Under the pieces are notes generated by a model. That model saw only the letters and a list, made by a program, of their open reading frames with translations, was not told the origin of the DNA and did not search any database. From assembly GCF_024206475.1 (NCBI RefSeq), contig NZ_JAMBPR010000037.1:25228-89227 (forward strand): a DNA stretch of 64,000 bases. The letters run 5' to 3'. Made by a program: the position numbers and the translations under genes. Numbering within the stretch: position 1 is the first letter of the stretch; each line of letters opens with the position of its first letter. The DNA comes from Paraburkholderia sp. CNPSo 3274 (lineage in GTDB: Bacteria; Pseudomonadota; Gammaproteobacteria; Burkholderiales; Burkholderiaceae). Shown here in pieces: positions 42,570 through 50,600 of the stretch.

Positions 42570-42737
42570 ATGTACAAGCGACTGATGTTTCTCGCCATCC
42601 TCGCGCTGCCTGGATCGTTCTTCGTCCTCGCAGCCGTTGGCGTGCACCCGCGTGGCCGTGCACTTCTTGCACATGCCGCGGGATTCCCCTTGCTGCGCAC
42701 GAAATACGCCCCTTCCCGCACCCGCGCGGTGCGTTGA
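42570..42737 (+). CDS. Small membrane protein (55 aa)
   Basis: ATG 42570 opens MYKRLMFLAILALPGSFFVL, a basic tip and one hydrophobic helix (5-24), followed by a basic tail with LRTKYAPSRTRAVR. No family recognised. The ribosome site is weak (GCGAGACC). The main support is the box/-10 pair at 42494 placed correctly in front of it and the lack of any other gene in this stretch. It could be a single-pass membrane peptide of the low-oxygen set. Confidence 0.45.
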   Translation: MYKRLMFLAILALPGSFFVLAAVGVHPRGRALLAHAAGFPLLRTKYAPSRTRAVR

Positions 42738-42847
42738 CCGCCGAACGCACCGCGCCGACCTCGCGCAAACTTCCTGCGCCTCGCAATCGTGCGTGCCGCA
42801 AGCAAGGCTTGCTCAACGGCACGCGTACGCTGCGGCAGCGAGCCGCG

Positions 42848-43498
42848 TCATTCCACAGTCAGATCGTCCACCACGGCGCGCACTCCGGGCGCTGCCCATG
42901 CCGCGCCTCGCGCCACAGAGCGTTCGGCGAACGAGTGAACCTTTCCGGACAACCGGACCGTGCCTTCGTGCACGGTAACCTGAATATGCTGCGCCTCACG
43001 GTCAGCATGCCGGCGCATGGCATCCAGGATGTCCCTGCTGATTTTTTCTGGCACAGCCTTGTTGCGAACTTCGATGTGATCCGTCACGTCCGCGACGCCG
43101 CGCAACTGGGCAATGGCGCGCACCGCTGTCTGACTCTGCCACGGCCAGTCCACCGCCCCCCTGAGCGTGACGTGACCGTGCTCCACCAGTACCTGCACGG
43201 CATCGGCACTCAGCCCGGCTGTCCAGCGCAAAACGGAACGCGCGCTGTGCGCGATGTCCTCGTCGGTGCGAACGTCCTCGCCCGGTAGACGCACACCCAG
43301 TTCGACCACAAGCGCGCGCACGCCGCCGACGCGGCGGACCGACTGTTCGGCTGCAATCTTCTCGCCAAGGCTCGAGAGATGCCCAGCGAGCGTCACGACT
43401 CCGTCCTTCACCTCGACCCCGATACACGAAGCGGTTACCGCGGGCTCCCACTCCAGTTCCGCTTCCACGTCATGCTTGAGCTGCAAATCGGTCTTCAT
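42848..43498 (-). CDS. Triple BON-domain protein
   Basis: 216 residues, same length as the other paralogues; three BON repeats (GVVTLAGHLSS ... VGGVRALV; GHVTLRGAVDW ... LRGVADVT; GTVRLSGKVHS ... APGVRAVV). MKTDLQLKHDVEAELEWEP is the family start. GGAGG sits 6 nt before ATG 43498, so ATG 43510 is rejected. No signal peptide. It stands alone behind the FNR-type box at 43569. Confidence 0.92.
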   Translation of the reverse strand: MKTDLQLKHDVEAELEWEPAVTASCIGVEVKDGVVTLAGHLSSLGEKIAAEQSVRRVGGVRALVVELGVRLPGEDVRTDEDIAHSARSVLRWTAGLSADAVQVLVEHGHVTLRGAVDWPWQSQTAVRAIAQLRGVADVTDHIEVRNKAVPEKISRDILDAMRRHADREAQHIQVTVHEGTVRLSGKVHSFAERSVARGAAWAAPGVRAVVDDLTVE

Positions 43499-43568
43499 CG
43501 TCGCCTCCATTGAATCTGGCCCAAAGTGGACCGTTCAAGCGAGCGTTGCATGAAGCTCAGTCCCGCGA

Positions 43569-43582
43569 CTGATCTGCATCAA
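43569..43582 (-). promoter_or_regulatory. FNR/Anr-type box for the BON gene
   Basis: CTGATCTGCATCAA; on the minus strand AACGCT begins 21 nt after it. Located 70 bp before ATG 43498, in the 336-bp gap 43499..43834. Confidence 0.6.
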
Positions 43583-43636
43583 ATGGCAGATCGCGCCCCT
43601 TCAGATCGTCACGGGATCAGTATTTCACCCGGTCTC

Positions 43637-43656
43637 GTGTCAGCCATTTCTGACAC
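43637..43656. other. Hairpin in the BON/LRAT intergenic region
   Basis: GTGTCAG and CTGACAC form a perfect 7-bp stem around a 6-nt loop, 179 bp before the LRAT-like gene. No T-run follows, so operator or RNA structure is more likely than a terminator. Confidence 0.4.
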
Positions 43657-43834
43657 GCCGTGCACACATCACACATCAATCTCAGCCGGGGCTGATTGTT
43701 GCCGATCTAGCCAAAACCAATACTTGAGGCGTGGCGAAAACGAAAATGTTCGGTGATCACGCAGCGGGCAAAGCCAACATCAGGGACGCTGTCCCGGTAG
43801 TGCCAGGCGCCACCGCAATGCCCGGGAGCAAGTC

Positions 43835-44341
43835 ATGAACCAACACGAGGCACCCCGCTTTCCTGACGTCGTGTCGGCGCACGGTCTCTCAGTCGGCGCC
43901 CACCTGGCCACGAGGCGCCCTGGTTATATGCATCACGGGATCTACATCGGCAGTGGCCGCGTCATTCACTACGCCGGCCTTTCACGCTGTCTTGGCCGTG
44001 GCCCGATCGAGGTCATATCCATCGATCATTTTGCGGCGGTATTCGGCTTCATGGTCGTAGCACACCCTCACTCGCAATACACCGGTGCCGAGATCGCTCG
44101 ACGCGCTGCATCGCGACTTGGTGAGCAAGACTACAGGTTGCTCACCAACAATTGCGAACATCTCTGTTTGTGGTACGTATTCGGCCAAGGCAAAAGCGAC
44201 CAGGTCGATGCCTGCATCCGCAATCCTGTTCGCGCCGTGCGAGTCCTGTTCACCCTGTTGTGCTGCGCATTGATCCGTGACTGCATGTTCGCGTCTTTTG
44301 TCAGAGCAAATGAAGTTCCTGTCTGCACGCTGAACGGTTGA
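43835..44341 (+). CDS. LRAT-like (NlpC/P60-related) domain protein
   Basis: 168 residues. The permuted papain-like LRAT fold is visible: HHGIYIGSGRVIHYAG supplies His34 and a second His at 45, and LLTNNCEHLCLW supplies the nucleophile Cys107. These are the three residues that in LRAT and HRASLS enzymes act in acyl transfer or phospholipid hydrolysis. A hydrophobic segment at about 139-154 (VLFTLLCCALIRDCMF) may anchor it to the membrane. GGGAG lies 7 nt before the ATG. No FNR-type box directly in front. Function in bacteria is unknown; lipid acyltransferase is an inference. Confidence 0.82.
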   Translation: MNQHEAPRFPDVVSAHGLSVGAHLATRRPGYMHHGIYIGSGRVIHYAGLSRCLGRGPIEVISIDHFAAVFGFMVVAHPHSQYTGAEIARRAASRLGEQDYRLLTNNCEHLCLWYVFGQGKSDQVDACIRNPVRAVRVLFTLLCCALIRDCMFASFVRANEVPVCTLNG

Positions 44342-44417
44342 TCCGGCCGGCCGAAACCATCTCGAGCGCAACTCGCGCACGCCACCTGTCGTACAGGACG
44401 TGGCAGCGTCCGACAGA

Positions 44418-44431
44418 TTGATGTGCATCAA
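44418..44431 (+). promoter_or_regulatory. FNR/Anr-type box for the flippase-like gene
   Basis: TTGATGTGCATCAA, perfect consensus; GAAAAT starts 21 nt later. 89 bp upstream of ATG 44521. Confidence 0.75.
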
Positions 44432-44520
44432 GCCCGAGAGGCGGTGCTCGCCGAAAATCCCTCTGTTGACGCGCGATCGCTACGCATTGCGCCGGCGCCC
44501 ATTCCTTGAGACAGGCTCCG

Positions 44521-45701
44521 ATGAATGCTGGCCCTTCCCCCCCACACCGTCGCCCGGATGGCGAGTCTTCCATGGCGCAAGCCGGCGCGCCCCTCTCGAA
44601 ACGTGTAGCACACAGTGTCACAACGATGCTTGTCGCGGACGCGAGGAGGCGTGCCCAGGCCGCCTGGGCAGCCGGCCTCCTCTGTCCGCTCGCGCTCGTG
44701 CTCGTGGTCGTCCACGCGAGTTCGCTCGAGCGCAGTCTCGCACTCGCGTGTGCGGCGCGCCCAGGCTGGCTGCTGATCGCGCTCGCAGCCCAGATCGCAA
44801 CCTACGTGAGTGCCGCGCTAGTCTGGCGTCAACCGCTTCAGGATTCGGGGTATGTCTTGCCCCTGCGCGTGCTCATACGCCTTGGCATCGTCAAGGTGTT
44901 TACCGACCAGGCTCTGCCGAGCGCGGGCGTCGGAGGAAGCCTGATGGCGATTCGCGGGCTGCTCCGCAACGGCGTCCCGCGCTCGATCGCATTAACGGCA
45001 CTGTTGTCGAGCCTCCTCTCTCGCGACATAGCCCTTTTGCTCGTCGTACTCGCCAGCGCCGCGATCCTGTGGTTACGTCACGCCGCGGGCGCCGCACTCT
45101 TCATCGGCGTCGCGATATTCCTGCTGATGCTCCTGCTCCTGCTCGTGCCCGCATTTCTCATCGCACTGCACCAGTGGAACCGCGATCCGCATGTCGCTGT
45201 GCTCGGCAAATGGCTGCATCTGTCACGCCTGATCGAATCATTCAATGACGTTCCGCTCGCTCTGCTGCTAAACCGACGCCTGCTCGTACGCACGGTCTCC
45301 CTGCAGCTCGCGATTTTTCTTCTCGACGCGAGCACCCTGGGGGTGGCGCTTGGCGCGGTGGGCGCTCAGACACCGTTCGTCGTGGCGTTCGTGAGCTTTG
45401 CCGTCGCGTCAATGGCAGCAACCATCGGCCCGGTTCCAGTCGGCCTCGGCACGTTCGAGGCGCCTTCGGTCGGCAGAAGCTGCTCGGCGTGCCGATCGAA
45501 GCAGCACTCGCAGCAACGCTGCTACTGCGCGGTTTCACCTTCTGGCTGCCGATGTTGCCCGGCTTCTGGCTTGCTCGCTTCGAGCTTCGCGCGAGCCGGC
45601 GCAAGGCGGCGGCTGCTCCCGACGAACGGCAAGCCATTAGCGCGCGTGGCGTGCGCGTTCCTGCAGCGTCTTGCGCACACTTTGCCTGCGAATTGACATG
45701 A
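44521..45701 (+). pseudogene. Lysyl-PG-synthase-TM-domain (flippase-like) protein with 3' frameshift
   Basis: From ATG 44521 the frame gives about 315 residues of the PF03706-type membrane family: eight hydrophobic helices, FTDQALPSAGVGGSLMAIRG (the conserved P-x-G-x-G loop) and GPVPVGLGTFEA. Directly after GTFEAPSVGRS homology leaves the frame; another frame continues LLGVPIEAALAATLLLRGFT and FWLPMLPGFWLARFEL to a stop at 45701. The shift is near 45478. The last two helices are thus lost from the main frame. The upstream box at 44418 is intact. Confidence 0.75.
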
Positions 45702-45706
45702 ATCAA
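45693..45706 (+). promoter_or_regulatory. FNR/Anr-type box for the phytoene-desaturase-like gene
   Basis: TTGACATGAATCAA; ATAGCT starts 21 nt later. It overlaps the flippase stop and lies 89 bp upstream of ATG 45796. Confidence 0.7.
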
Positions 45707-45795
45707 AAGCCACTGCCCTCCCCCGCCATAGCTTTTGCTTGAGCGGCTTGACGGCCGGAAAGGGACCTGACCGTCGGGTCACGACGGAGGTGAGC

Positions 45796-46572
45796 ATGTC
45801 AACAGACCGGGATCACTTTGACGCGATCGTCATTGGGTCGGGAATCGGCGGGCTCGCGTGCGCAGTAGCCCTGGCTAGATGCGGCAGAGGCGTGCTGGTC
45901 CTGGAGCGGCAGCACGTCGGCGGCGGTCTAACACAGTCATTCGAACGCAACGGCTTCCGTTGCGATGTGGGTCTGCACTATCTGGGCGAGATGGGCACGC
46001 AAGGCGAGGCGCGCGGGATAATTGACTGGCTCTCTGGCAATGCCATTACATTCGCGTCGCTAAGCAATGCATACGACATTGTCCATTTCCCCGACGATTT
46101 CACAGTGCCGTTCACGCGTCCAAGGGCCGCGCTCGTACACGAACTGAAATCCCGATTTCCTGAGTCAGCGGCAGAAGTCGATGTGTTTTTTGACGCGCTC
46201 GACGAGGCGGTGCACGCGGGGAAGGCTCTCTTTACACGCAGAGCACTTTCGGGATTCCTCGGTGATGTCTACGGCCTCTGGCACAAGCGCGATATTCCCA
46301 AATGGTGGGGGCGGACGACCGCCGAGGTACTCGACAGTCTGATCAGTGATCCACGACTGCGTGCCGTCCTCCTTGCCCAACAGGGCAACCATGGAGGCGC
46401 GGAACCCGCCAATACGAGCTTCGGCATCCATGCAGTCGTAATGAACCACTATCTGAACGGTGGCTGGTATCCAGTTGGCGGCGCAAGAGTTTTCGCAGAC
46501 ACGCTCATTCCCGTGATCGAACAGGCCGGCGGCGCGGTCCAGCTCAACACGAGGGTGGCGACGCAGTGCGGT
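45796..46572 (+). pseudogene. Phytoene-desaturase-like FAD oxidoreductase, 3' truncated
   Basis: ATG 45796 begins MSTDRDHFDAIVIGSGIGGL, continuing with ACAVALARCGRGVLVLE, the FAD-binding Rossmann loop of the CrtI/all-trans-retinol saturase group, then HVGGGLTQSFERNGFRCDVG and GGWYPVGGARVFADTLIPVI, also family-typical. After VQLNTRVATQ at about 46572 homology stops; the frame runs on as unrelated basic sequence to 46827. About 230 residues including the C-terminal FAD-contact motif are missing, cut just before the hemerythrin promoter. The promoter box at 45693 is intact, so a truncated product may still be made. Confidence 0.75.
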
Positions 46573-46657
46573 CGGCGCCGATCGGGAAAGCGCTGGCACC
46601 GAGTAAGGCGCGCAGCCTCGGCTTCCCCAGCGCACAAACCCACGCACCACCCACACA

Positions 46658-46671
46658 TTGACAAAGATCAA
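46658..46671 (+). promoter_or_regulatory. FNR/Anr-type box for the hemerythrin gene
   Basis: TTGACAAAGATCAA; GATAGT starts 21 nt later. It lies 119 bp upstream of ATG 46791. Confidence 0.75.
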
Positions 46672-46790
46672 TGCAGCTTGCGACGCCGCGGGGATAGTAA
46701 ATCAGTCACGGCCGACCACGAGGCGTCGCCCGAGACGCAACCTCAAGCTCGCCCCGACCCCGGCCGGCGGAGCCTGTCCCGGAGACTGAC

Positions 46791-47372
46791 ATGGAACTTG
46801 CCACGCGCCGCGGCGCGACACAGGTGATACTAAGCGAACACAGACGCCTTACTAGCATCGTCAGCGGTATGCTGCGCGTGGTCGACGGTATGGCGTCGAG
46901 TTCCGGCTCATATTGCACAATGCTCATGCGCGCGATGCTCTACTACATACACGAGTTCCCCGAGCAAGTTCATCATCCGAAGGAGGAGCAATACCTTTTC
47001 GCGCGGCTTCGTGAGCGTACTGACGAAATTGACGCTGTTATCGACGAACTCAGGCACCAGCACGAGGAAGGCAAACTGCGCATTCGCGCACTCGACCGCG
47101 CTCTCACACGGTATGAACTGGCGGGCGTGGTCATGCTGCCCGCGTTGCATGATAGCGTGTATGGTTATGCCGACTTCTACGCCAATCACCGGCACCTCGA
47201 AGAGTCAGTGATCCTGCCCGGCGCGCAACGCTATTTGACGGTTGCTGACTGGGCCGAGATCGATGAGGCGTTCGGCGCGAATCGCGATCCGTTCGAGAGT
47301 CTCGAGACCGAGGACAGCCTCGACGATCTTTATAGGTTGATTGTCCAGACGATGCCCGACGCACAAACCTGA
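46791..47372 (+). CDS. Hemerythrin/HHE-domain protein
   Basis: 193 residues. Metal-ligand motifs of the four-helix HHE fold are visible: SEHRRL near 16, YYIHEFPEQVHHPKEEQYLF (50-70), RHQHEEGK near 89, and NHRHLEESVILPGAQ near 131, giving enough His/Glu for a di-iron site. These proteins bind O2, NO or iron and are frequent in oxygen-limitation regulons. The C-terminal 40 residues are acidic. GGAG lies 7 nt before the ATG. An FNR-type promoter precedes it. No redox partner is adjacent. Confidence 0.9.
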   Translation: MELATRRGATQVILSEHRRLTSIVSGMLRVVDGMASSSGSYCTMLMRAMLYYIHEFPEQVHHPKEEQYLFARLRERTDEIDAVIDELRHQHEEGKLRIRALDRALTRYELAGVVMLPALHDSVYGYADFYANHRHLEESVILPGAQRYLTVADWAEIDEAFGANRDPFESLETEDSLDDLYRLIVQTMPDAQT

Positions 47373-47373
47373 A

Positions 47374-47560
47374 CGCAGAATCGCCGATGTTCCAGCCAAA
47401 TTTGATGCCGATCCTGACCATGTGCCGCATTCCCGCGAAGGCTTCGCCAACCATTTCCTCATCCGTCTACGGGCCATAGACTTCTGCGATATCGAAGAAG
47501 TCCATGCCCAGATCGACAGCCCTGCTGCTCACGCAAGTAAGGACAATAACGCGAGTGTAG
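47374..47560 (-). pseudogene. Aldo/keto reductase N-terminal remnant
   Basis: Minus-strand reading gives AVDLGMDFFDIAEVYGP, a TAG stop, then TDEEMVGEAFAGMRHMVRIG and IKFGWNIG, the beta1-alpha1 region of aldo/keto reductases (catalytic Asp and Tyr in D-x-A-E-x-Y). An in-frame stop and the loss of everything after KFGWNIG show that it is dead; hemerythrin begins where the body should be. Confidence 0.65.
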
Positions 47561-47944
47561 TGAGTCGCGGTCATACGACAAGCGAGATATGGCTACACCC
47601 GAAACGACTTCGCTAGCTGTCGAGCTCTTCGCGCAATCTCAGCCGCGCAGCTTCGATTGATCGGTGAAGCTTCGCTTCGAGCGTCTCGCCTGGCGGCAAC
47701 ACCGTCATACTCCGCGACATGGATACCTGGGCAGCGACAAATTATCTTGGCCGGCGTGACATTTAGCGAGCGGACGCAGCCGAGGACTGACGATGCGCGA
47801 TCGTCACTCGGAGAAAGCCATGCGTGCGCTCGAGCCAGGTGTGATGACAGCGCGCGCCTGTCAGACGGCGGTTTCTCAACAATTCAGTATCTGTCCGGGC
47901 TGCCCGACGATTTTAGATATTAAAATCATTTATGATACTTTAGT
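47561..47944. other. Non-coding or fully decayed stretch
   Basis: 384 bp without a gene I can support. Open frames on both strands are short and show no family features. The right end (47905..47950) is unusually AT-rich for this sequence. Confidence 0.5.
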
Positions 47945-48150
47945 CAATAAGTGAAATGAGGGCTCGAGTGGATCCAGGTCGCCCGTGTGTCTGCCGCCTC
48001 GATTCGAGTTACGAATATCGAAAACCTTGGCGAACTTCGCCAGTATCGGCTTCACTCGTTGCCCCATTTCCAGCAGCCGTCCGCAATGTTGCGCGCCGCC
48101 GCATGCTTCTATGCTTACCCCCGGTCGATGGCAATGGTCGTGGGTTCCAT
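47945..48150 (-). pseudogene. IS110-family transposase N-terminal remnant
   Basis: Minus strand from ATG 48150 reads MEPTTIAID, the usual IS110 DEDD-transposase start, then two stops; the neighbouring frame continues EACGGAQHCGRLLEMGQRVK and PILAKFAKVFDIRN, matching the second conserved DEDD region, and the first frame returns as EAADTRAIW-like RIEAADTRATWI. At least two frameshifts and stops, and no C-terminal Ser-containing domain. A relic insertion at the island border. Confidence 0.6.
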
Positions 48151-48685
48151 CTGGCTCTCCTTGACGGCGGGACTGCCGAACCAACAATGTCTCATGCGCT
48201 GGACGCGAGTCTGCGGCGTCGGACTGCCCGTTATGGCGGGCGGCGACCATTTCATCTGTTTTACCTGGCGTCACATGCAGCATTCCTGGAAATTAGCGGT
48301 CGGTGTACCGGAGTCTTAGCGCAGCGATGGCAGCAGAGCGCAGAGGCTATTCGGGCGACCAGGACGACGGATCATCTCTCGCGTAAAGATCCCAGAAGGG
48401 CAAGATTGATCTGCGTCAATATCGTCGGGTCGGGGCTAGCGCAGTCTTTCAGCATGACCGTTGAGAGGGCACACCCGGGGGCATCCACTTACCCGACGGA
48501 GCGGACATGGCTCGACCCGCAGCTGGGACGGCTCCGCCTTGTCGGACCATCGCCAGCGGCGCAACGGCGGGTCCCGCACGCTCGGAGTCAATGTCGCGAT
48601 CGCCGACGGCACCCTCCGGCCCGGCGACGAAGCCCGCATTCTTGAATGCTGCACGGTATGAATCTGCTGTTGAGGAGACAAAGCA
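48151..48685. other. Gene-poor stretch carrying the PPK2 promoter
   Basis: Apart from the FNR-type box at 48406 I see no supportable gene. Open frames here (up to about 70 codons) lack ribosome sites or family motifs. The 266-bp distance from box to PPK2 start leaves a long leader. Confidence 0.5.
48406..48419 (+). promoter_or_regulatory. FNR/Anr-type box upstream of ppk2
   Basis: TTGATCTGCGTCAA. No clear -10 at 21 nt (GCAGTC). It is 266 bp from the ppk2 ATG and is the rightmost box in the window. Confidence 0.6.
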
Positions 48686-49519
48686 ATGTCCGAGTTCCGG
48701 AATGAGGTAAAGGCGAACGGCGCGAAACCAGGCAAGAAGCAAGGCAACAAGCCAGGCAAGAAGGCATACGAGAAACAGCTGGCTTTGCTTCACATTGAAC
48801 TGGTCAAGCTACAGGAATGGGTGGTGCGGACTGGCGCGAAGATTTGTATCGTATTCGAAGGGCGTGATGGCGCCGGCAAGGGCGGCGTGATCAAGGCGCT
48901 TACCGAGCGTGTGAATCCGCGCATTTTCCGGGTCGTCGCGCTACCAGCACCGACTGATCGCGAAAAGACACAGATGTACTTTCAACGCTATCTTCATCAC
49001 CTGCCTGCTGCCGGTGAAGTCGTCGTGTTTGATCGAAGTTGGTACAGTCGGGCAGGTGTCGAACGTGTCATGGGCTTTTGCACTGAGGCGGAGGTGCAGA
49101 TGTTCATGTTAGCCACACCGCTGGTGGAGCGTACCTTCATCGACTCTGGGCTTATCCTCATCAAGTACTGGCTGGAAGTCGGCCCTGAAGAGCAGACGCG
49201 CAGGCTGGAAGCCCGGATTCACGATGAGCGCAAGATCTGGAAACTTTCCCCGATGGATCTCGAATCCTATCGCCGCTGGTATGACTATTCCCGCGCACGA
49301 GACGCGATGTTCACCATGACCGACACAGAGTACTCGCCCTGGTATGTCGCGAAGGCTGATAACAAAAAGCGCACGCGACTCAACGTAATCAGCCATCTGC
49401 TCAGCAAGATTCCGTACGAGGCTTTCCCGCGCAAGAAGATTTCGTTGCCCCAACGACAGAAAGCCGAAGGCTATCGTGAATCGGATCACCATTTCAGGTA
49501 TGTGCCCGAGAAGTTCTGA
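48686..49519 (+). CDS. ppk2: Polyphosphate kinase 2
   Basis: 277 residues, one-domain PPK2. Walker A FEGRDGAGKGG (58-68), the PPK2 motif RVVALPAPTDREKTQMYFQR, Walker B VVVFDRSWYSRAGVERVMGF, and lid RRLEARIHDERKIWKLSPMD are all present. PPK2 enzymes use polyphosphate to phosphorylate NDPs or AMP/ADP. The N-terminal 25 residues are Lys/Gly-rich (KPGKKQGNKPGKK). GAGGAG lies 8 nt before ATG. It is the last gene of the island with an FNR-type box. Confidence 0.94.
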   Translation: MSEFRNEVKANGAKPGKKQGNKPGKKAYEKQLALLHIELVKLQEWVVRTGAKICIVFEGRDGAGKGGVIKALTERVNPRIFRVVALPAPTDREKTQMYFQRYLHHLPAAGEVVVFDRSWYSRAGVERVMGFCTEAEVQMFMLATPLVERTFIDSGLILIKYWLEVGPEEQTRRLEARIHDERKIWKLSPMDLESYRRWYDYSRARDAMFTMTDTEYSPWYVAKADNKKRTRLNVISHLLSKIPYEAFPRKKISLPQRQKAEGYRESDHHFRYVPEKF

Positions 49520-49672
49520 AGTCGCATTGCAACTGGCTGGCAATGAGGAGTGTTGAACGTCTGCTGTATGGTCCGATCTCGCAGGATGGACGACAAGATA
49601 GCGCGCGGCGCGCGCGTGCTTCGCCGAATGGTTTCCCGTTGCTTCAAAGGGCGGATTCGAGGAACGACAAGA

Positions 49673-50467
49673 ATGTACCGGATAGAGGAACCACGGCTAG
49701 GTGGTCTGCGGATCAAGGAATGGCGACGCCGTGCGCATCTTGCAATCGGGCTGTTGTTTCTGGTTCTGCTGGGATCGACACTTGGGATTGCGCTGCTCGA
49801 CCACACGGATGCACCGGTAAGCACGAAGACGTTCACGGCGTTTTGGGATGCGATCAACCTCATCACGACACTTGGCGACTTTTCGGACTTCAATGCGGAC
49901 CAGAAGATCTTCATGCTGGTCGCCATTATCGTCACGATGGTGGTTGCTGGCTACGCGTTGCGCCAGCTAACGGGGATGCTGTCGGGCGACGACGTGATGA
50001 TTTTTTGGGAGAACAGGGTCATGGAACGCAAGCTGGAAACGCTGGGCAACCATGTCGCGGTTTGCCCATTTGGCCCGGTTGGCCAGATGGTCGCCGCCCA
50101 TCTCCGAGACGCGGGATCGACCGTGCTAGTCCTCGATTCCGACGCGAAGCAGGCCGAAAAAGCATCCCGTCTCGGATACATGGTCATGCTCGGCGATCAG
50201 AATTCGTTCGACGACATACTCGAGCGCGCCAGACTGGATACCGCCAACGCGCTGTTCGTGACGGGTTCCGATCCCAACAGCAATCTGGAGATCACGCTGG
50301 TGGCGCGCACGCTCAATCCGGGGCTCCATATCGTGGTATCAGGCGAGAACGATTTGCGCAAGATGTTGCTTCAAAAGGCAGGTGCGTCGACCGTGATCGA
50401 CCAGAACGACATCGTCGCGCGCGCCATGGTCGCCCAGATCGATGCCCACATGGCGCAACGCACATGA
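49673..50467 (+). CDS. Two-helix ion channel with TrkA-N (RCK) domain
   Basis: 264 residues. Helix 1 about 22-42, pore region AINLITTLGDFSDF (about 62-75), helix 2 about 80-100, then an RCK/TrkA-N domain (VAVCPFGPVGQMVAAHL, VLVLDSDAKQAEKA, MLGDQNSFDDILERARL, ASTVIDQNDIVAR). The filter reads TTLGDF instead of TVGYGD, so K+ selectivity is doubtful. The nucleotide loop is F-G-P-V-G-Q-M, near the normal G-x-G-x-x-G. ATG 49673 with GAGGAACG upstream is preferred over the earlier in-frame start. A truncated copy is at 16630. Confidence 0.87.
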   Translation: MYRIEEPRLGGLRIKEWRRRAHLAIGLLFLVLLGSTLGIALLDHTDAPVSTKTFTAFWDAINLITTLGDFSDFNADQKIFMLVAIIVTMVVAGYALRQLTGMLSGDDVMIFWENRVMERKLETLGNHVAVCPFGPVGQMVAAHLRDAGSTVLVLDSDAKQAEKASRLGYMVMLGDQNSFDDILERARLDTANALFVTGSDPNSNLEITLVARTLNPGLHIVVSGENDLRKMLLQKAGASTVIDQNDIVARAMVAQIDAHMAQRT

Positions 50468-50600
50468 AGCCGAGTGGTTGCCGCGCAATCTGAAACATGA
50501 CGGCGCATTGAACAAGCGCCATCATGTATTGGCTGCACCGGCTGGCCTCACGGCTTCGGCAGTGGCAGGATTTGAGGACAACTGTGGGATTCGCGCGACT

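Noticed and set aside
47657..47923. 88-codon plus-strand frame
   Set aside because: No ribosome site, no recognisable domain and no coupling to a neighbour.
47956..48645. 229-codon plus-strand hypothetical gene
   Set aside because: Arg/Pro-rich without ribosome site and antisense to the IS110 remnant; no family features.
50468..50600. Longer start for SulP at 50442
   Set aside because: The extra N-terminal residues overlap the channel gene end and do not resemble SulP; ATG 50601 fits the family start.
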